64,000 nucleotides of DNA from an uncultured beta proteobacterium. GTDB lineage: Bacteria > Pseudomonadota > Gammaproteobacteria > Burkholderiales > SG8-41. This document shows, in pieces, positions 34,916-44,488 of the stretch. Position 1 is the first letter of the stretch, and the number at the start of each line of letters is the position of its first letter. The translations under genes were made by a program, and so were the position numbers. Below the pieces are notes generated by a model. The model had not been told where the DNA came from. It saw nothing but the letters and a program-made list of their open reading frames with translations, and searched no databases. The DNA is taken from NCBI GenBank assembly GCA_902825845.1, contig CADECM010000008.1:1-64000 (forward strand). The letters are read 5' to 3'.

Positions 34916-35383
34916 TTGGACTGGATTACCGGCGAAATCGCCATCGGCAACTGCGACGATGCGAGACGATTTGAAGTACTGCGCAACGCGGGCATCGACG
35001 GCATCCTGTCGCTGACCGGCTGGCCCAACGGCGAATCCAACGGTCACGGCCTGATCTGGCGTTGCGTGGAGTTGATCGATGGCCACGGCAACCCCATAGC
35101 GCGCCTGCACGAGGCGGTGTGGCAATTGCATGAACTCGTGTCGCAGGGCAAAGTGCTGGTGCACTGCATGGAAGGCGTCAGCCGTTCGCCGCTGGTGGTC
35201 GCCAGCTATCTTGCGGACAAAGCCGCGCGCCCGTTCGAGGACTGCCTGAGCGAAGTCGCGCAGGTGCGCAAGTGGACGGCGTTGCAGCCGGGCCTGATGG
35301 AATTGCGCCGCGCCTATGAGTCGGCGATCGCGCCGCACCAGCGTATCGGGCGTCCCGCGTCACACGGCGAAAATGGAGGGTAA
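34916..35383 (+). CDS. Dual-specificity protein phosphatase-like protein
   Basis: 155-residue cysteine phosphatase of the dual-specificity type. The signature HCMEGVSRSP (83-92) has Cys84 and Arg90, with Asp55 as the possible general acid and the usual RSPLVVASYL helix behind the loop. The likely start is TTG at 34916 with GAAGG 7 bases before; ATGs further upstream have no ribosome site and would overlap the previous gene. Its stop is two bases before the ATG of the solute-binding protein, and a shared GGAGGGT site suggests translational coupling. Why a cytoplasmic phosphatase is tied to an importer subunit is unclear. Confidence 0.82.
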   Translation: MDWITGEIAIGNCDDARRFEVLRNAGIDGILSLTGWPNGESNGHGLIWRCVELIDGHGNPIARLHEAVWQLHELVSQGKVLVHCMEGVSRSPLVVASYLADKAARPFEDCLSEVAQVRKWTALQPGLMELRRAYESAIAPHQRIGRPASHGENGG

Positions 35384-35385
35384 CA

Positions 35386-36981
35386 ATGACGGTTAAACCA
35401 CTATGGCGCGGCGCGCTGGCCGCGATGGTGCTGACACTGTTCGCCATGTCGGCGCTGGCGCAGAAGTACGGCGGCACGCTGCGTTTTCCACTGCGCGAGA
35501 ACCCGGGCAGCGCGTCGCTCCACGAGGAGTCGTCGATCACGGCCATGCAGCCGTTCATGGCGGTGTTCAACAACCTCGTGGTCTACGATCAGCAGCAGGA
35601 AATGGCGCGCCCCGAATCGATCAAGCCGGATCTGGCGACCGAGTGGTCGTGGAGCGCCGATAACAAGGTGCTGACGATGAAACTGCGCCAGGGCGTGAAG
35701 TGGCACGACGGCAAGCCGTTCACCAGCGCCGACGTGCAATGCACCTGGGACATGATCACCGGCAAGCGCACCTCCAACTGGCGCAAGAATTCACACAAGG
35801 CGTGGTATGGCAACCTGAAGGAGGTTGTGGTTACCGGGCCGCACGAGGTGCGCTTTGTGCTGGGACGCCCGCAGCCGTCGTTCCTGTCGTTTCTCGCCAG
35901 CGGCTGGTCGCCGGTGTACCCCTGTCATGTCGATGGGCGCGTGATGCGCCAGAAGCCGATCGGCACCGGCCCGTTCAAGGTGGCGGAATTCAATCCGAAC
36001 AACGTCATCCGCCTGGCCAAGAATACCGACTACTGGAAGCCGGGACGGCCTTATCTGGATGGCATCGAGTATCGCATCATGCCGAGCACGGCCACGCGGG
36101 TGCTGGCGTTCGTGGCCGGAGACTTCGACATGACGGGCACATCCACCGTGACGCCGATCACCATCAAGGATATTCGCGCCAAGGTGCCGAAAGCGGTGTG
36201 TTCGACCACCGGCACCATGGTCACCGGCGTGGTGCTGATCAATCACAAGGCACCGCCTTTTGACAATCCGAAGGTTCGGCAGGCTGTAACGCTGGCGCTC
36301 GACCGCAACGCCTTTGTCGCCGCACAGCACGGCGGTGGCCGCATCGGCGGCGTGATGATGACGCCGCCTTACGGCACCTGGGGATTGTCGCCCGCGCAGC
36401 TCGAAACGGTGCCCGGTTTCGGCACGGACGTCGAGCGCAACCGCGCGCAAGCGCGCAAGCTGATGGCGGAGGCCGGTTACGGACCTGACAACAAACTGAA
36501 GACGACTTTTCTCGTACGCAATTCTTCCCCCAATTTCGTCGCGGGCGCGACACTCGCCGCCGATCAATTGCGCAACATTTATGTCGAAGGCAACGTCGAA
36601 CCCAAGGATTACACCGTGTTCACCAACGCGATTATCAAGGGCGCCTACAGCACGGCGTTTGAAACCTCGGGCTCCGCAATCGACGATCCCGACGTCGTGC
36701 TGTATGAAAACTTCCGTTGTGATTCCATCCGCAACTACAACAAGTACTGTAATCGCGAGGTCGAAGCCAAAATTGACGAGCAATCCGCGACCATCGACCC
36801 CGCCAAACGCCGGCAGATGGTTCAAGCGCTCGATTTGTTGCTGTTAAACGAGACGGCGCGAGTGGCCGTCTACCATTCCACCAGTTCCGCGTGCTGGCAC
36901 CCCCACGTGAAGGGCTACCTGCGCTCGAAGAACGGCATCTACACCCACCACCGCATGGAAGACGTGTGGATGGATAAATAA
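35386..36981 (+). CDS. Extracellular solute-binding protein, family 5 (peptide/opine/nickel type), copy 1
   Basis: 531-residue periplasmic binding protein of the SBP_bac_5 family with a Sec signal peptide (about 1-25, LFAMSALAQ). Typical segments are LATEWSWSADNKVLTMKLRQG, VKWHDGKPFTSADV, KPIGTGPFKV and VRQAVTLALDRNAF. It lacks a lipobox. The gene converges with a complete permease/ATPase operon (37030-41058), its likely partner. It is paralogous to the protein at 57010 (RQGVKWHDGKPFT against RRGVKWHDGKPFT). The ligand is unknown; the family covers peptides and many small anionic compounds. Confidence 0.9.
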   Translation: MTVKPLWRGALAAMVLTLFAMSALAQKYGGTLRFPLRENPGSASLHEESSITAMQPFMAVFNNLVVYDQQQEMARPESIKPDLATEWSWSADNKVLTMKLRQGVKWHDGKPFTSADVQCTWDMITGKRTSNWRKNSHKAWYGNLKEVVVTGPHEVRFVLGRPQPSFLSFLASGWSPVYPCHVDGRVMRQKPIGTGPFKVAEFNPNNVIRLAKNTDYWKPGRPYLDGIEYRIMPSTATRVLAFVAGDFDMTGTSTVTPITIKDIRAKVPKAVCSTTGTMVTGVVLINHKAPPFDNPKVRQAVTLALDRNAFVAAQHGGGRIGGVMMTPPYGTWGLSPAQLETVPGFGTDVERNRAQARKLMAEAGYGPDNKLKTTFLVRNSSPNFVAGATLAADQLRNIYVEGNVEPKDYTVFTNAIIKGAYSTAFETSGSAIDDPDVVLYENFRCDSIRNYNKYCNREVEAKIDEQSATIDPAKRRQMVQALDLLLLNETARVAVYHSTSSACWHPHVKGYLRSKNGIYTHHRMEDVWMDK

Positions 36982-36989
36982 AAATTCAA

Positions 36990-37005
36990 TAAAAACAAAT
37001 ACTTA
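36990..37005 (+). repeat. AT-rich 16-bp motif, copy 6
   Basis: TAAAAACAAATACTTA, same as copy 5, starting 9 bases after the binding-protein stop, in the 48-base gap between convergent genes. Confidence 0.7.
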
Positions 37006-37029
37006 CAAAATTACAACCTTCCGCATCAC

Positions 37030-38070
37030 TCAATCGCCGGCGTCAGACAGGACGGAAGCGGGCAACGGTTTACGCAAGTGGCAGGCCGCCCAGTGATCAG
37101 CAGCCACTTCGACCAGCGGCGGCACGTCGCGCTTGCATTGCTCGGTCGCGTACGGGCAGCGGGTATGAAAATGGCAACCCGGCGGCGGGTTGATCGGGCT
37201 GGGCACATCGCCCTGCACCAGCCGCTTCTGGCGCTTGAGCCGGGGATTGGGCACCGGCACCGCCGACAATAGCGCTTCGGTATAGGGGTGCTGCGGGTTT
37301 GCGAACAGCGCGCGCTTTTCGGCGTGTTCGACGATGCGCCCGAGATACATCACTGCGACCCGATGGCTGATATGTTCCACCACCGCCAGATCGTGCGCGA
37401 TGAACAGATACGACAGATTTTTTTCGGCCTGCAGATCCATCAGCAAATTGATCACCTGCGCCTGAATCGACACGTCCAGCGCCGATACCGGTTCGTCGCC
37501 GATAATCAGTTGCGGATCCAGTGCCAAAGCGCGCGCAATGCCGATGCGCTGCCGCTGGCCGCCCGAGAACTGATGCGGCAGGCTGTTCATTTGCGAGGCG
37601 CGCAATCCCACGCGATCGAACAGCGCAGCAACCTTCTCCTGGCGTTCCTTGTTGCTGCCGGTATGGTGAACCAGCAGCGGCTCGCCGACAATTTCGCCGG
37701 CGGACATGCGCGGATTGAGCGACGAGAACGGATCCTGAAAGATGATCTGCGCCTGTCGTCTGCTGGCGCGCATCTCCTCTTTGTTCAAGGACAATATGTC
37801 GCGCCCGAGAATGCGCACCTCGCCCGAGGTCGGTTCGATGAGGCGGATCACCGCCCGCGCCACCGTGGATTTGCCGCAGCCGCTTTCGCCCACCAGCCCC
37901 AGCGTTTGCCCGCGCGCGATGGAAAAACTCACGCCATCGACGGCATAAACATGGCCGGTGACAGAACGCAACAGGCCTTTGCGCACCGGGAAATGCTTTT
38001 TCAGATCGCGCACCTCGAGTACGGGAACGCCCACCGTGGCCGCCGGATTTTCCAATACGCCGTCAGGCAT
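37030..38070 (-). CDS. Oligopeptide-type ABC transporter ATPase (OppF/DppF-like)
   Basis: 346-residue ATPase. It has Walker [11 protein letters not shown]-loop [11 protein letters not shown], signature [15 protein letters not shown], Walker B LIIGDEP and H-loop AHDLAVV. The C-terminal oligopeptide extension has [15 protein letters not shown], whose cysteines fit the [4Fe-4S] cluster seen in DppD/DppF-type subunits. I use ATG 38070, with GGAGG 6 bases before; it overlaps the OppD-like gene by eight bases. It is the last gene of the four-gene importer operon. Confidence 0.92.
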   Translation of the reverse strand: MPDGVLENPAATVGVPVLEVRDLKKHFPVRKGLLRSVTGHVYAVDGVSFSIARGQTLGLVGESGCGKSTVARAVIRLIEPTSGEVRILGRDILSLNKEEMRASRRQAQIIFQDPFSSLNPRMSAGEIVGEPLLVHHTGSNKERQEKVAALFDRVGLRASQMNSLPHQFSGGQRQRIGIARALALDPQLIIGDEPVSALDVSIQAQVINLLMDLQAEKNLSYLFIAHDLAVVEHISHRVAVMYLGRIVEHAEKRALFANPQHPYTEALLSAVPVPNPRLKRQKRLVQGDVPSPINPPPGCHFHTRCPYATEQCKRDVPPLVEVAADHWAACHLRKPLPASVLSDAGD

Positions 38071-39121
38071 GCCGGCCTCCCAGCAACGCGTCCGCGTGCC
38101 AGCACGCCACGCTGTGGCCCGGCTGCTTGGTTTCATAAGGCGGAAACTCGTTGCGGCATACATCGCTCGCAAATGGGCAGCGCGGCGCGAAGGTGCAGCC
38201 CTTCGGCAGATTGACCAGTGCCGGCACGATGCCCGGTATTTCCTTCAGACGGCTTTGCGCAGGCGCCAGGCCTGACATCGCCGCCAAATGCGGCACCGCG
38301 GCAAGCAGACCCTGCGTATACGGATGCAGCGGCGCCTCGAACAACTCCACCACCGGCGCCTCCTCCACTTTTTTGCCGCCATACATGACGATCACCCGCT
38401 GCGCGGTCTCGGCCACCACGCCCAGATCGTGCGTAATCAGCACCACTGCCGTTCCCAGACGCTCCTGCAGTTCCAGAATCAGATCGAGTATCTGCGCCTG
38501 TATCGTGACATCCAGCGCGGTGGTGGGCTCATCCGCCAGCAGTACGTGCGGATTGCAGGCAAGCGCCATCGCCGTCATCGCGCGCTGCCGCATGCCGCCC
38601 GAGAGCTGGTGCGGATATTCACGCGCGCGCCGCGCCGGCTCGGGGATCTTCACCAGCTTGAGCATTTCCACCGACTTGTCGAAAGCGTCCTGGCGCGAGA
38701 GATTCTGGTGCAACATCAGCGCCTCGCTGATCTGGTTGCCGATCGACCACACCGGATTGAGCGACGTCATCGGCTCCTGAAAAATCATCGAGATCTGGTT
38801 ACCGCGTATCCTGCGCATGTCGGCGTCCGAAAGCGTGAGCAAATCCCGGCCATCGAGGCGCACGCTGCCGGCAACAATGCGTCCGGGCGGATCGGGCACC
38901 AGCCTGAGTATCGATAACGCAGTCATGCTTTTGCCGCATCCCGACTCGCCGACGATGGCAAGTTTCTCGCCCGCCGCCAGCGAAAAGGAGATATCGTCAA
39001 CCGCCTTGACCACGCCCTGGCGCACAAAGAAATAGGTCTTCAGCCCTTCGACCTCAAGCACCGCTTTTGCGGCCGCCGGCTGCGTGCCCCCGGCGGCCTT
39101 GTCCTGAATTGCGCTGTCCAT
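38063..39121 (-). CDS. Oligopeptide-type ABC transporter ATPase (OppD/DppD-like)
   Basis: 352-residue ATPase, partner of the preceding one. It has Walker [10 protein letters not shown]-loop [12 protein letters not shown], signature [15 protein letters not shown], Walker B VLLADEP and H-loop THDLGVV. The C-terminal cluster region reads [14 protein letters not shown]. The ATG at 39121 begins two bases after the permease stop (TGAGCATG), so translation is coupled; a TTG at 39127 is a weaker start. The two ATPases form the heterodimeric motor that drives import through the two permeases. Confidence 0.92.
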   Translation of the reverse strand: MDSAIQDKAAGGTQPAAAKAVLEVEGLKTYFFVRQGVVKAVDDISFSLAAGEKLAIVGESGCGKSMTALSILRLVPDPPGRIVAGSVRLDGRDLLTLSDADMRRIRGNQISMIFQEPMTSLNPVWSIGNQISEALMLHQNLSRQDAFDKSVEMLKLVKIPEPARRAREYPHQLSGGMRQRAMTAMALACNPHVLLADEPTTALDVTIQAQILDLILELQERLGTAVVLITHDLGVVAETAQRVIVMYGGKKVEEAPVVELFEAPLHPYTQGLLAAVPHLAAMSGLAPAQSRLKEIPGIVPALVNLPKGCTFAPRCPFASDVCRNEFPPYETKQPGHSVACWHADALLGGRHA

Positions 39122-39123
39122 GC

Positions 39124-40086
39124 TCAATTCGACGTGCGCTGGCGCGGATCCAGCAGATCACGCAGTGCGTCGCCCAGCAGATTGGTACCGAATACCGCCA
39201 ACGTGATCGCGAGACCCGGAAAGATCACCAGCCACGGCGCCGTGCGCACATACTCGGCCGCCGATTCCGACAGCATGCGTCCCCACGATGGATGCGGCTC
39301 TGGCACGCCCAACCCGAGGAACGACAGCGAGGCTTCAACCAGAATCGCTGTCCCTAGCCCTGCGGTCGCCAGCACGATCAGCGGCGCCAGCGTGTTGGGC
39401 AGGATATGGCGCAGCGCAATGCGCATTTCGCTCATACCCATCGCGCGCGCGGCCTCCACGAAAGGCATTTCTCGCAACGACAGGGTGTTGGCGCGGATCA
39501 CGCGCGCGATGCTCGGCAGCTTGGGAATGGCGATCGCAATGATGGTATTGACCAGCGACGGCCCCAGCGCCGCGGCCATGGCCATGGCAAGGATCAGGGT
39601 GGGCAACGCCTGCAGCATATCGATGAAACGCTGCGTGGTGAGATCCACCCAGCCGCCAAGATAGCCGGAAGCCAATCCGATCAGCACGCCGAACAGGACC
39701 CCCAGCAGCGTCGCGCCAAACGCAACCGCGAGCGAGGTGCGCGCGCCATACACCACGCGGCTGAACAGGTCCCGTCCCATGAAGTCGGTGCCCATCGGAG
39801 ATGCCGCCGACGGTGCGCCGAGCGAGATCGCCGGATTGGTCGACAGCGGATCATGTGACGTGATGTAGGGCGCGAACACCGCGACAAAGATGAACAGCAG
39901 CACGATCGCAAGACCGACACCTCCCAGTGGATAGCGTCTGGCCAGAAACACGGCCATGCCGCGGCGCGATCTGACATTCGCGCCCGCCTTGGCAAGTTCC
40001 GCCTCGAAGCTGCCCGCGGGTGACGTATCGGGCGCATCCGAACCATTTGATATGTGGGGCGTGCTGTCGCTGGGCGGTGGACTCAT
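39124..40086 (-). CDS. ABC transporter permease (OppC/DppC-like)
   Basis: 320-residue inner-membrane permease with about six membrane segments. A charged N-terminal tail of about 50 residues precedes the first segment (GVGLAIVLLFIFVAVFAPYI). GTDFMGRDLFSRVVYGARTSL is the family motif, and the EAA loop EAARAMGMSEMRIALRHILPN contacts the ATPases. C terminus GDALRDLLDPR is typical for OppC/DppC proteins. It follows the first permease by 24 bases. Confidence 0.92.
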   Translation of the reverse strand: MSPPPSDSTPHISNGSDAPDTSPAGSFEAELAKAGANVRSRRGMAVFLARRYPLGGVGLAIVLLFIFVAVFAPYITSHDPLSTNPAISLGAPSAASPMGTDFMGRDLFSRVVYGARTSLAVAFGATLLGVLFGVLIGLASGYLGGWVDLTTQRFIDMLQALPTLILAMAMAAALGPSLVNTIIAIAIPKLPSIARVIRANTLSLREMPFVEAARAMGMSEMRIALRHILPNTLAPLIVLATAGLGTAILVEASLSFLGLGVPEPHPSWGRMLSESAAEYVRTAPWLVIFPGLAITLAVFGTNLLGDALRDLLDPRQRTSN

Positions 40087-40110
40087 TCCGGCCTCCGAAG
40101 TTATTGCCGT

Positions 40111-41058
40111 TCACTCCGAATACTTGATGCGCGGATCGAAAACGGCATACAGCATATCGACAATAAAATTGGTTATGACCACGGCGAACGCGCTGAACAA
40201 CACCAGGTTTTGCACGATCGGATAGTCGCGCCAACGAATCGCCTCCACAAGGTAACGGCCCAGCCCCGGTATGTTGAATACCGTTTCGATGACCACCAGC
40301 CCGCCGAGCAGGTGCGACGCTTCGATCCCCAGCAGCGTGATGATCGGCAACACGGCATTCTTCAGCGCATGGTGGTAATGGATGGTCTGCTCGGAGGCGC
40401 CTTTCGCGCGCGCCGTGCGAATGTAGTCCTGGCGCAGCACCTCCAGCATGGACGAGCGCGTCAGCCTGACGATCAGCGCCGAACTGCGGAATCCCACCAC
40501 GAACGCCGGGATACTGAGCAATGCCAGTTCATGCCAGATGCCACGCGGCTCATTGGAATAGATTGGAATCACGCCGAATACATGCACGGCGAACATCAGC
40601 ACCAGCAAGCCGCACCAGAACGACGGCAGCGACAACGCGCTGAGGGTGATCATCCGCAGCGTGTTATCGACGATGCCGTTCTGCCGAACGGCACTCCATA
40701 CGCCCAGTGGAATGCCGAATACTATGGTAAAAAACAACGTCAGCGCGCCGAGTTTGAAGGTGACCGGCATGCGCGGCACAATCTCTGAAATGGCCGGCCG
40801 CTCGCTCATGTACGAAAAACCGAAATCGCCCTTGAGCAGACCGCCGATCCAGCCCGTATATTGCTGAACCAGCGGTTTGTCCAGACCCAGTTCGGCTTCG
40901 ATCTTTGCTTTTTGCTCCTGATCGATATAGCCGGAGGATTCAAACAGAATGTCGGCGACGTTTCCCGGCACGATGCGCATCAGGGAAAAGATGATGATGG
41001 ATACGCCGAGCACGGTGACGAACAGCAGCACCGTGCGTCGGACCAGATAAGCTCCCAT
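40111..41058 (-). CDS. ABC transporter permease (OppB/DppB-like)
   Basis: 315-residue permease. The first membrane segment is RTVLLFVTVLGVSIIIFSLM, followed by RIVPGN, a hallmark of DppB/OppB. The EAA-loop TARAKGASEQTIHYHHALKN is present, and the C terminus is AVFDPRIKY. Start ATG 41058 has GGAGG before it; a longer frame to 41073 has no such site. It is the first gene of the four-gene importer operon; the promoter should lie in the 657-base region upstream. Confidence 0.92.
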   Translation of the reverse strand: MGAYLVRRTVLLFVTVLGVSIIIFSLMRIVPGNVADILFESSGYIDQEQKAKIEAELGLDKPLVQQYTGWIGGLLKGDFGFSYMSERPAISEIVPRMPVTFKLGALTLFFTIVFGIPLGVWSAVRQNGIVDNTLRMITLSALSLPSFWCGLLVLMFAVHVFGVIPIYSNEPRGIWHELALLSIPAFVVGFRSSALIVRLTRSSMLEVLRQDYIRTARAKGASEQTIHYHHALKNAVLPIITLLGIEASHLLGGLVVIETVFNIPGLGRYLVEAIRWRDYPIVQNLVLFSAFAVVITNFIVDMLYAVFDPRIKYSE

Positions 41059-41715
41059 CGCTTCCTCCTTCAACGCGGCGCGAAATCGCGCACACGCTGT
41101 TCAAGCTTGCTTTTCCTGGCCTCGGATTACTGTCGCAAAGACACGCCCGCGGCAGCCTGACTGTCGGCTGCAGCGTGAATCGGATGATGGGGGTAGCACA
41201 CAGCGTTGTCAATTACATGGCATCGCGCCGCAGCCGGCAGCGGCAGGCGAATTTTGCGGCGGCTATCCCTTCGCGCTGGGTTCCGCCAACGGGCGGACTG
41301 TGTGCCGCACCGGCGCGCAAACCTGACGCGCCACTCACACCGCGCGGAGTCTCACATCGCGCGGCGGCGCCAACAACGAAGCAGCGTGACAGGCATTGTC
41401 CACCACCACGGAAGCGGGTGCCGGATATGACGCGTCGCCGTGGCGGCACCTGGTTGCCGCAGGACGCTTAAAACAGGAAGGTATAAAAGAGCGATGGCGA
41501 GCGCTCAGAGCGGGCGTTACAGCCATCCGTGGGCGCCATGACGAAAAAATTTAACTATTTGATTTTATTATATTTTTTTAAGAGGCTTCTATCGTCAGCG
41601 AGCATCTCCCGCGCGCAGGCGCGCGCGTCGAAGCTCCTGTGTGGCGCTTGCGGCGCCAGCGCCCGCCGCGGCAATCCGGCAGTACCGCGGTGGCGTGTCA
41701 CGCTTGGGCGCGCGC
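41059..41715. other. 657-bp intergenic region
   Basis: No convincing gene: open frames here overlap on both strands, lack ribosome sites, and are rich in Arg/Pro like antisense frames of GC-rich DNA. It contains motif copy 7 (41552-41567), a run of T residues after it, and short GC-rich palindromes (CGCGCGCAGGCGCGCG at about 41609-41624). The importer operon promoter probably lies in the first half. Confidence 0.6.
41552..41567 (-). repeat. AT-rich 16-bp motif, copy 7 (minus orientation)
   Basis: On the minus strand TAAAATCAAATAGTTA. About 150 bases beyond the stop of the YHS gene. Confidence 0.6.
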
Positions 41716-41922
41716 TCAGGCGGCGCCGCTCAAATAGCCATCAGGGTTGCGCGTAAACTTGTTGCGGCATTCCAGCGAGTCGAAGTAATACCACGTGCCA
41801 TCATGGAACTGGCGTGTTCCCATTTTCGGATCCACTTCCTTCGCGCCGCCGGGAGTCATTCCCGTTTGCGCCTTCGCAGCGGCCTCGTCTACGGGCTGCT
41901 TGCATACCGGACAATTCGCCAT
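41716..41922 (-). CDS. Small YHS-domain-like protein
   Basis: 68 residues. It has MANCPVCKQPVDE at the N terminus and WYYFDSLECRNKFTRNPDGYL at the C terminus, which follow the pattern of a YHS/TRASH metal-binding domain (CPVC..., YYFxSxxCxxKFxxNPxxYL). Cysteines at 4, 7 and about 52 could bind metal. A fine AAAGGAG precedes the ATG. It stands upstream of the intergenic region and downstream of the acyl-CoA dehydrogenases on the same strand. Such small proteins often bind copper or heavy metals, or act as subunits; the role here is open. Confidence 0.78.
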   Translation of the reverse strand: MANCPVCKQPVDEAAAKAQTGMTPGGAKEVDPKMGTRQFHDGTWYYFDSLECRNKFTRNPDGYLSGAA

Positions 41923-42001
41923 ACAAAAACTCCTTTTGCTTATTTTGGTTAATCAGGATTCAGGCGGCCGCTCGCACTGGCCGCCCAGATCACAATGGCA
42001 A

Positions 42002-43177
42002 CTACGCGGCAGCGGGCAGCGGACGCCCCAGCGTCACTTCGCCGGGAATATCGATCAGCGCATGCGCGATGCGCGCCCGGTGCTCGAACGAGGTACCCAT
42101 GCGCATGGTCCATGCCGACACGCGCCGGAACCATAGCTGAAGATCGAATTCCATCATGAAACCGATGCCGCCATGAATGCTCTGCGAATTGCGTACCGCA
42201 GCCTCGCATTTCTCGTTGCAGAACGCCTTGGCCTGCGACACCTCCACCGAGGCCGGCAGCCCTTGATCGATTTTCCACAGGGCCTCGAACGTCAGCAGCT
42301 CGCCGCCGTCCACCCACATCTGCATATCCGCGCAGGTATGCTGCACCGACTGAAACGAGCCAATGGGCTGGCCGAACGCCGTGCGAAACTTCGCATACTC
42401 GATCGCCATTTCGATATCCTTGCGCGCGGCACCGACCATCTGCGCGCACAGCAACGCCGTGCCGCGATCCAGCATGCGCTCGACAATCGGCCAGCCTTCG
42501 CCGGCCGCGCCGATGATATTGGCCTTCGGAACCAGCACGTCCTGAAACGTCACTTCGCTCTGCTTGTCCTTGGCCAGCGTGATCAGCGGCTTCTGGCTGA
42601 TGCCCTTCGACTTGGCATCCACGATGAACAGCGACAACCCTTGCGCGCCCTTTGATCCCGCCGTTGTCCGTGCCACCACCACGCAGTAGTCAGCCTGCGG
42701 AAAATTGTCGACAAACAGCTTCACCCCGTCCAAGGCATAATTGTCGCCCCGCGCGGTGGCGCTCATCTGCACCGCCTCGGGCACGAACCTGGGATCGCGC
42801 TCGGTAAAAGCCCAGGTCCAGACCGACTTGCCCGCCACCACATCCGGCAGATACTTTTCCTGCTGCGCCGCAGTACCATCGCGCGCGACGGCCAGCGTGG
42901 CCACTGCCGTGCTGTGCAGCGGAATGGGCGCAAGCGCGCGCCCGGCCTCGCGCAACACCAAGCCGAGGTAAACCAAGGGCATGTCCGAACCACCGACCTT
43001 CTCCGGCATGCACATCCCCTGCCAGCCGAGTTCGGCCACCTTGGCCCACAATTCCCTGGAATAGCCGAGTGCGTCGGCTTCCATCTCCCGCACCAGCTTG
43101 GTCGAACACTCGCCGGTCAAAAACTCCCGGGCACTGTCGACGATCAGATTCTCGTCATCATTGAGCAATACATCCAT
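42002..43177 (-). CDS. Acyl-CoA dehydrogenase, small type (subunit B of a pair)
   Basis: 391-residue flavin-dependent acyl-CoA dehydrogenase. It shows ACAD landmarks WAFTERDPRF (FAD/substrate strand), GVKLFVDNFPQAD, and the C-terminal SIHGGIGFMMEFDLQLWFRR. Its ATG comes directly after the TAA of the 413-residue dehydrogenase with no gap, so both are translated together. Such unequal pairs form alpha2beta2 heterotetramers in steroid and related acyl-CoA oxidation; this is an inference. The reaction is alpha-beta dehydrogenation of an acyl-CoA. Confidence 0.88.
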   Translation of the reverse strand: MDVLLNDDENLIVDSAREFLTGECSTKLVREMEADALGYSRELWAKVAELGWQGMCMPEKVGGSDMPLVYLGLVLREAGRALAPIPLHSTAVATLAVARDGTAAQQEKYLPDVVAGKSVWTWAFTERDPRFVPEAVQMSATARGDNYALDGVKLFVDNFPQADYCVVVARTTAGSKGAQGLSLFIVDAKSKGISQKPLITLAKDKQSEVTFQDVLVPKANIIGAAGEGWPIVERMLDRGTALLCAQMVGAARKDIEMAIEYAKFRTAFGQPIGSFQSVQHTCADMQMWVDGGELLTFEALWKIDQGLPASVEVSQAKAFCNEKCEAAVRNSQSIHGGIGFMMEFDLQLWFRRVSAWTMRMGTSFEHRARIAHALIDIPGEVTLGRPLPAAA

Positions 43178-44419
43178 TTACTTTGCCTCCACTTTCTTTG
43201 GTCTGCGCGAAGAGGGCAGTTCGAGCCCGCGGCGCGCGACCTGATCGCGCATCACCTGCACGCTGCCGTGATTAATCCCGGATTGAAATGACCCCATGAC
43301 GTTGTGCGCGAACACGCCGTCTTCGATCGCGTGCGCCGAGGTTCTGAGCAATGTTGTGTAGGGCCCCAGCATCTGGGTAATGGCTTCGGTGACGCGTACA
43401 CCATGTTCCGGCGCCCATACCTTTTCGGCGGAACCCTCGTAGGTAAATTTTCCGCCACGCTCCACGATCGACATGCTGCGCATGGTCATCAGCCGGCACA
43501 CCTGCGCCTCAATCCACATTTCAGCGATCTTGTCGCGAATCGCCGGGTTTTCCGCCGGCGAATAACCATCGAAACGGTTGTTCTTGACCCAGTTGACAAT
43601 GTCTTCGTCGCGGCGCACGGAAATCAGGTAGCGCGAGGCACCGACGCGGTCCAGATTCAAACCCATGGAACCGACGCGCCAGCCCTTGTTCTCCTCGCCC
43701 AGCAGGCACGATTTGTGTATGCGCACATCATCGAAAAAGGTTTCATTGGTACGCGAGTTGCCATAGGTGGTGCCCACCGGCGCAGTCGGATTGTTCTGTA
43801 TGGTCCACAACGGACGCACCGTGATGCCGGGCGTGTCCATGGGAAACAGAAAAATCGAAATGCCTTCGTGCTTGGGTGCGTTCCGGTCCGTTCGGGCCAT
43901 CAAATAAATGTGGGTCGACATGTGCGCGGCACTGGTGTACATCTTCTGGCCGTTGATCACATAGTCGTCACCGTCGCGAACCGCGCTGCAGCGCAGATTC
44001 GCCAGATCCGCCCCCGCGTGTGGCTCGGTAAACCCCAGACAGAACGATACCTCACGCTTGATCAGTCGCGGAATATAGTATTGTTTTTGCTCTTCGGTGC
44101 CGGCCGCCATGATGGCGGGCGCGCCGCTGCCGCCCAGGGTGATGTTAATGCCCGCACGGGTAAACTCCTCTTCCACAATGTATTGCGTCAGGCGGTCACC
44201 GCCCTGGCCGCCGTACTCTTTCGGGTAGGTGATGCCGAGCCAGCCGCGGTCGTAGATCTTCTTGTATAGCGCAGCCGCCATGGGGCCCTGGCCGCGCGGC
44301 CGCTCCACGTCGGACTCCGGGTTCGCCTCGTCGGCAAGCTCCGGCGTCACGTTTTCCTTGATGAACTGGCGCACTTCGCGCCGGAGCGCTTCCTGTTCTG
44401 CTGAATATGCGAAATCCAT
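43178..44419 (-). CDS. Acyl-CoA dehydrogenase (paralogue of the one at 60572)
   Basis: 413-residue acyl-CoA dehydrogenase. Features are ITYPKEYGGQGGDRL, LGFTEPHAGADLANL, and GLNLDRVGASRYLISVRR. The C terminus YEGSAEKVWAPEHGVRV marks the family. It is a close paralogue of the protein at 60572-61807; long blocks such as NEGWRVGSMGLNLDRVGA-like NKGWRVGSMGLNLDRVGA are identical. AAAGGA precedes the ATG. It shares an operon with the 391-residue dehydrogenase and lies 69 bases behind a CoA-transferase gene on the same strand. Confidence 0.9.
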   Translation of the reverse strand: MDFAYSAEQEALRREVRQFIKENVTPELADEANPESDVERPRGQGPMAAALYKKIYDRGWLGITYPKEYGGQGGDRLTQYIVEEEFTRAGINITLGGSGAPAIMAAGTEEQKQYYIPRLIKREVSFCLGFTEPHAGADLANLRCSAVRDGDDYVINGQKMYTSAAHMSTHIYLMARTDRNAPKHEGISIFLFPMDTPGITVRPLWTIQNNPTAPVGTTYGNSRTNETFFDDVRIHKSCLLGEENKGWRVGSMGLNLDRVGASRYLISVRRDEDIVNWVKNNRFDGYSPAENPAIRDKIAEMWIEAQVCRLMTMRSMSIVERGGKFTYEGSAEKVWAPEHGVRVTEAITQMLGPYTTLLRTSAHAIEDGVFAHNVMGSFQSGINHGSVQVMRDQVARRGLELPSSRRPKKVEAK

Positions 44420-44488
44420 AGTCTTCCTTTCTTACAATCGCTTCCTGCAATCGAATGCGCAACCGCGCTCAAATGCCCATGCAAGCGC

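Noticed and set aside
41175..41526. Small open frames in the 657-bp gap
   Set aside because: Overlapping frames on both strands without ribosome sites or recognisable protein character.
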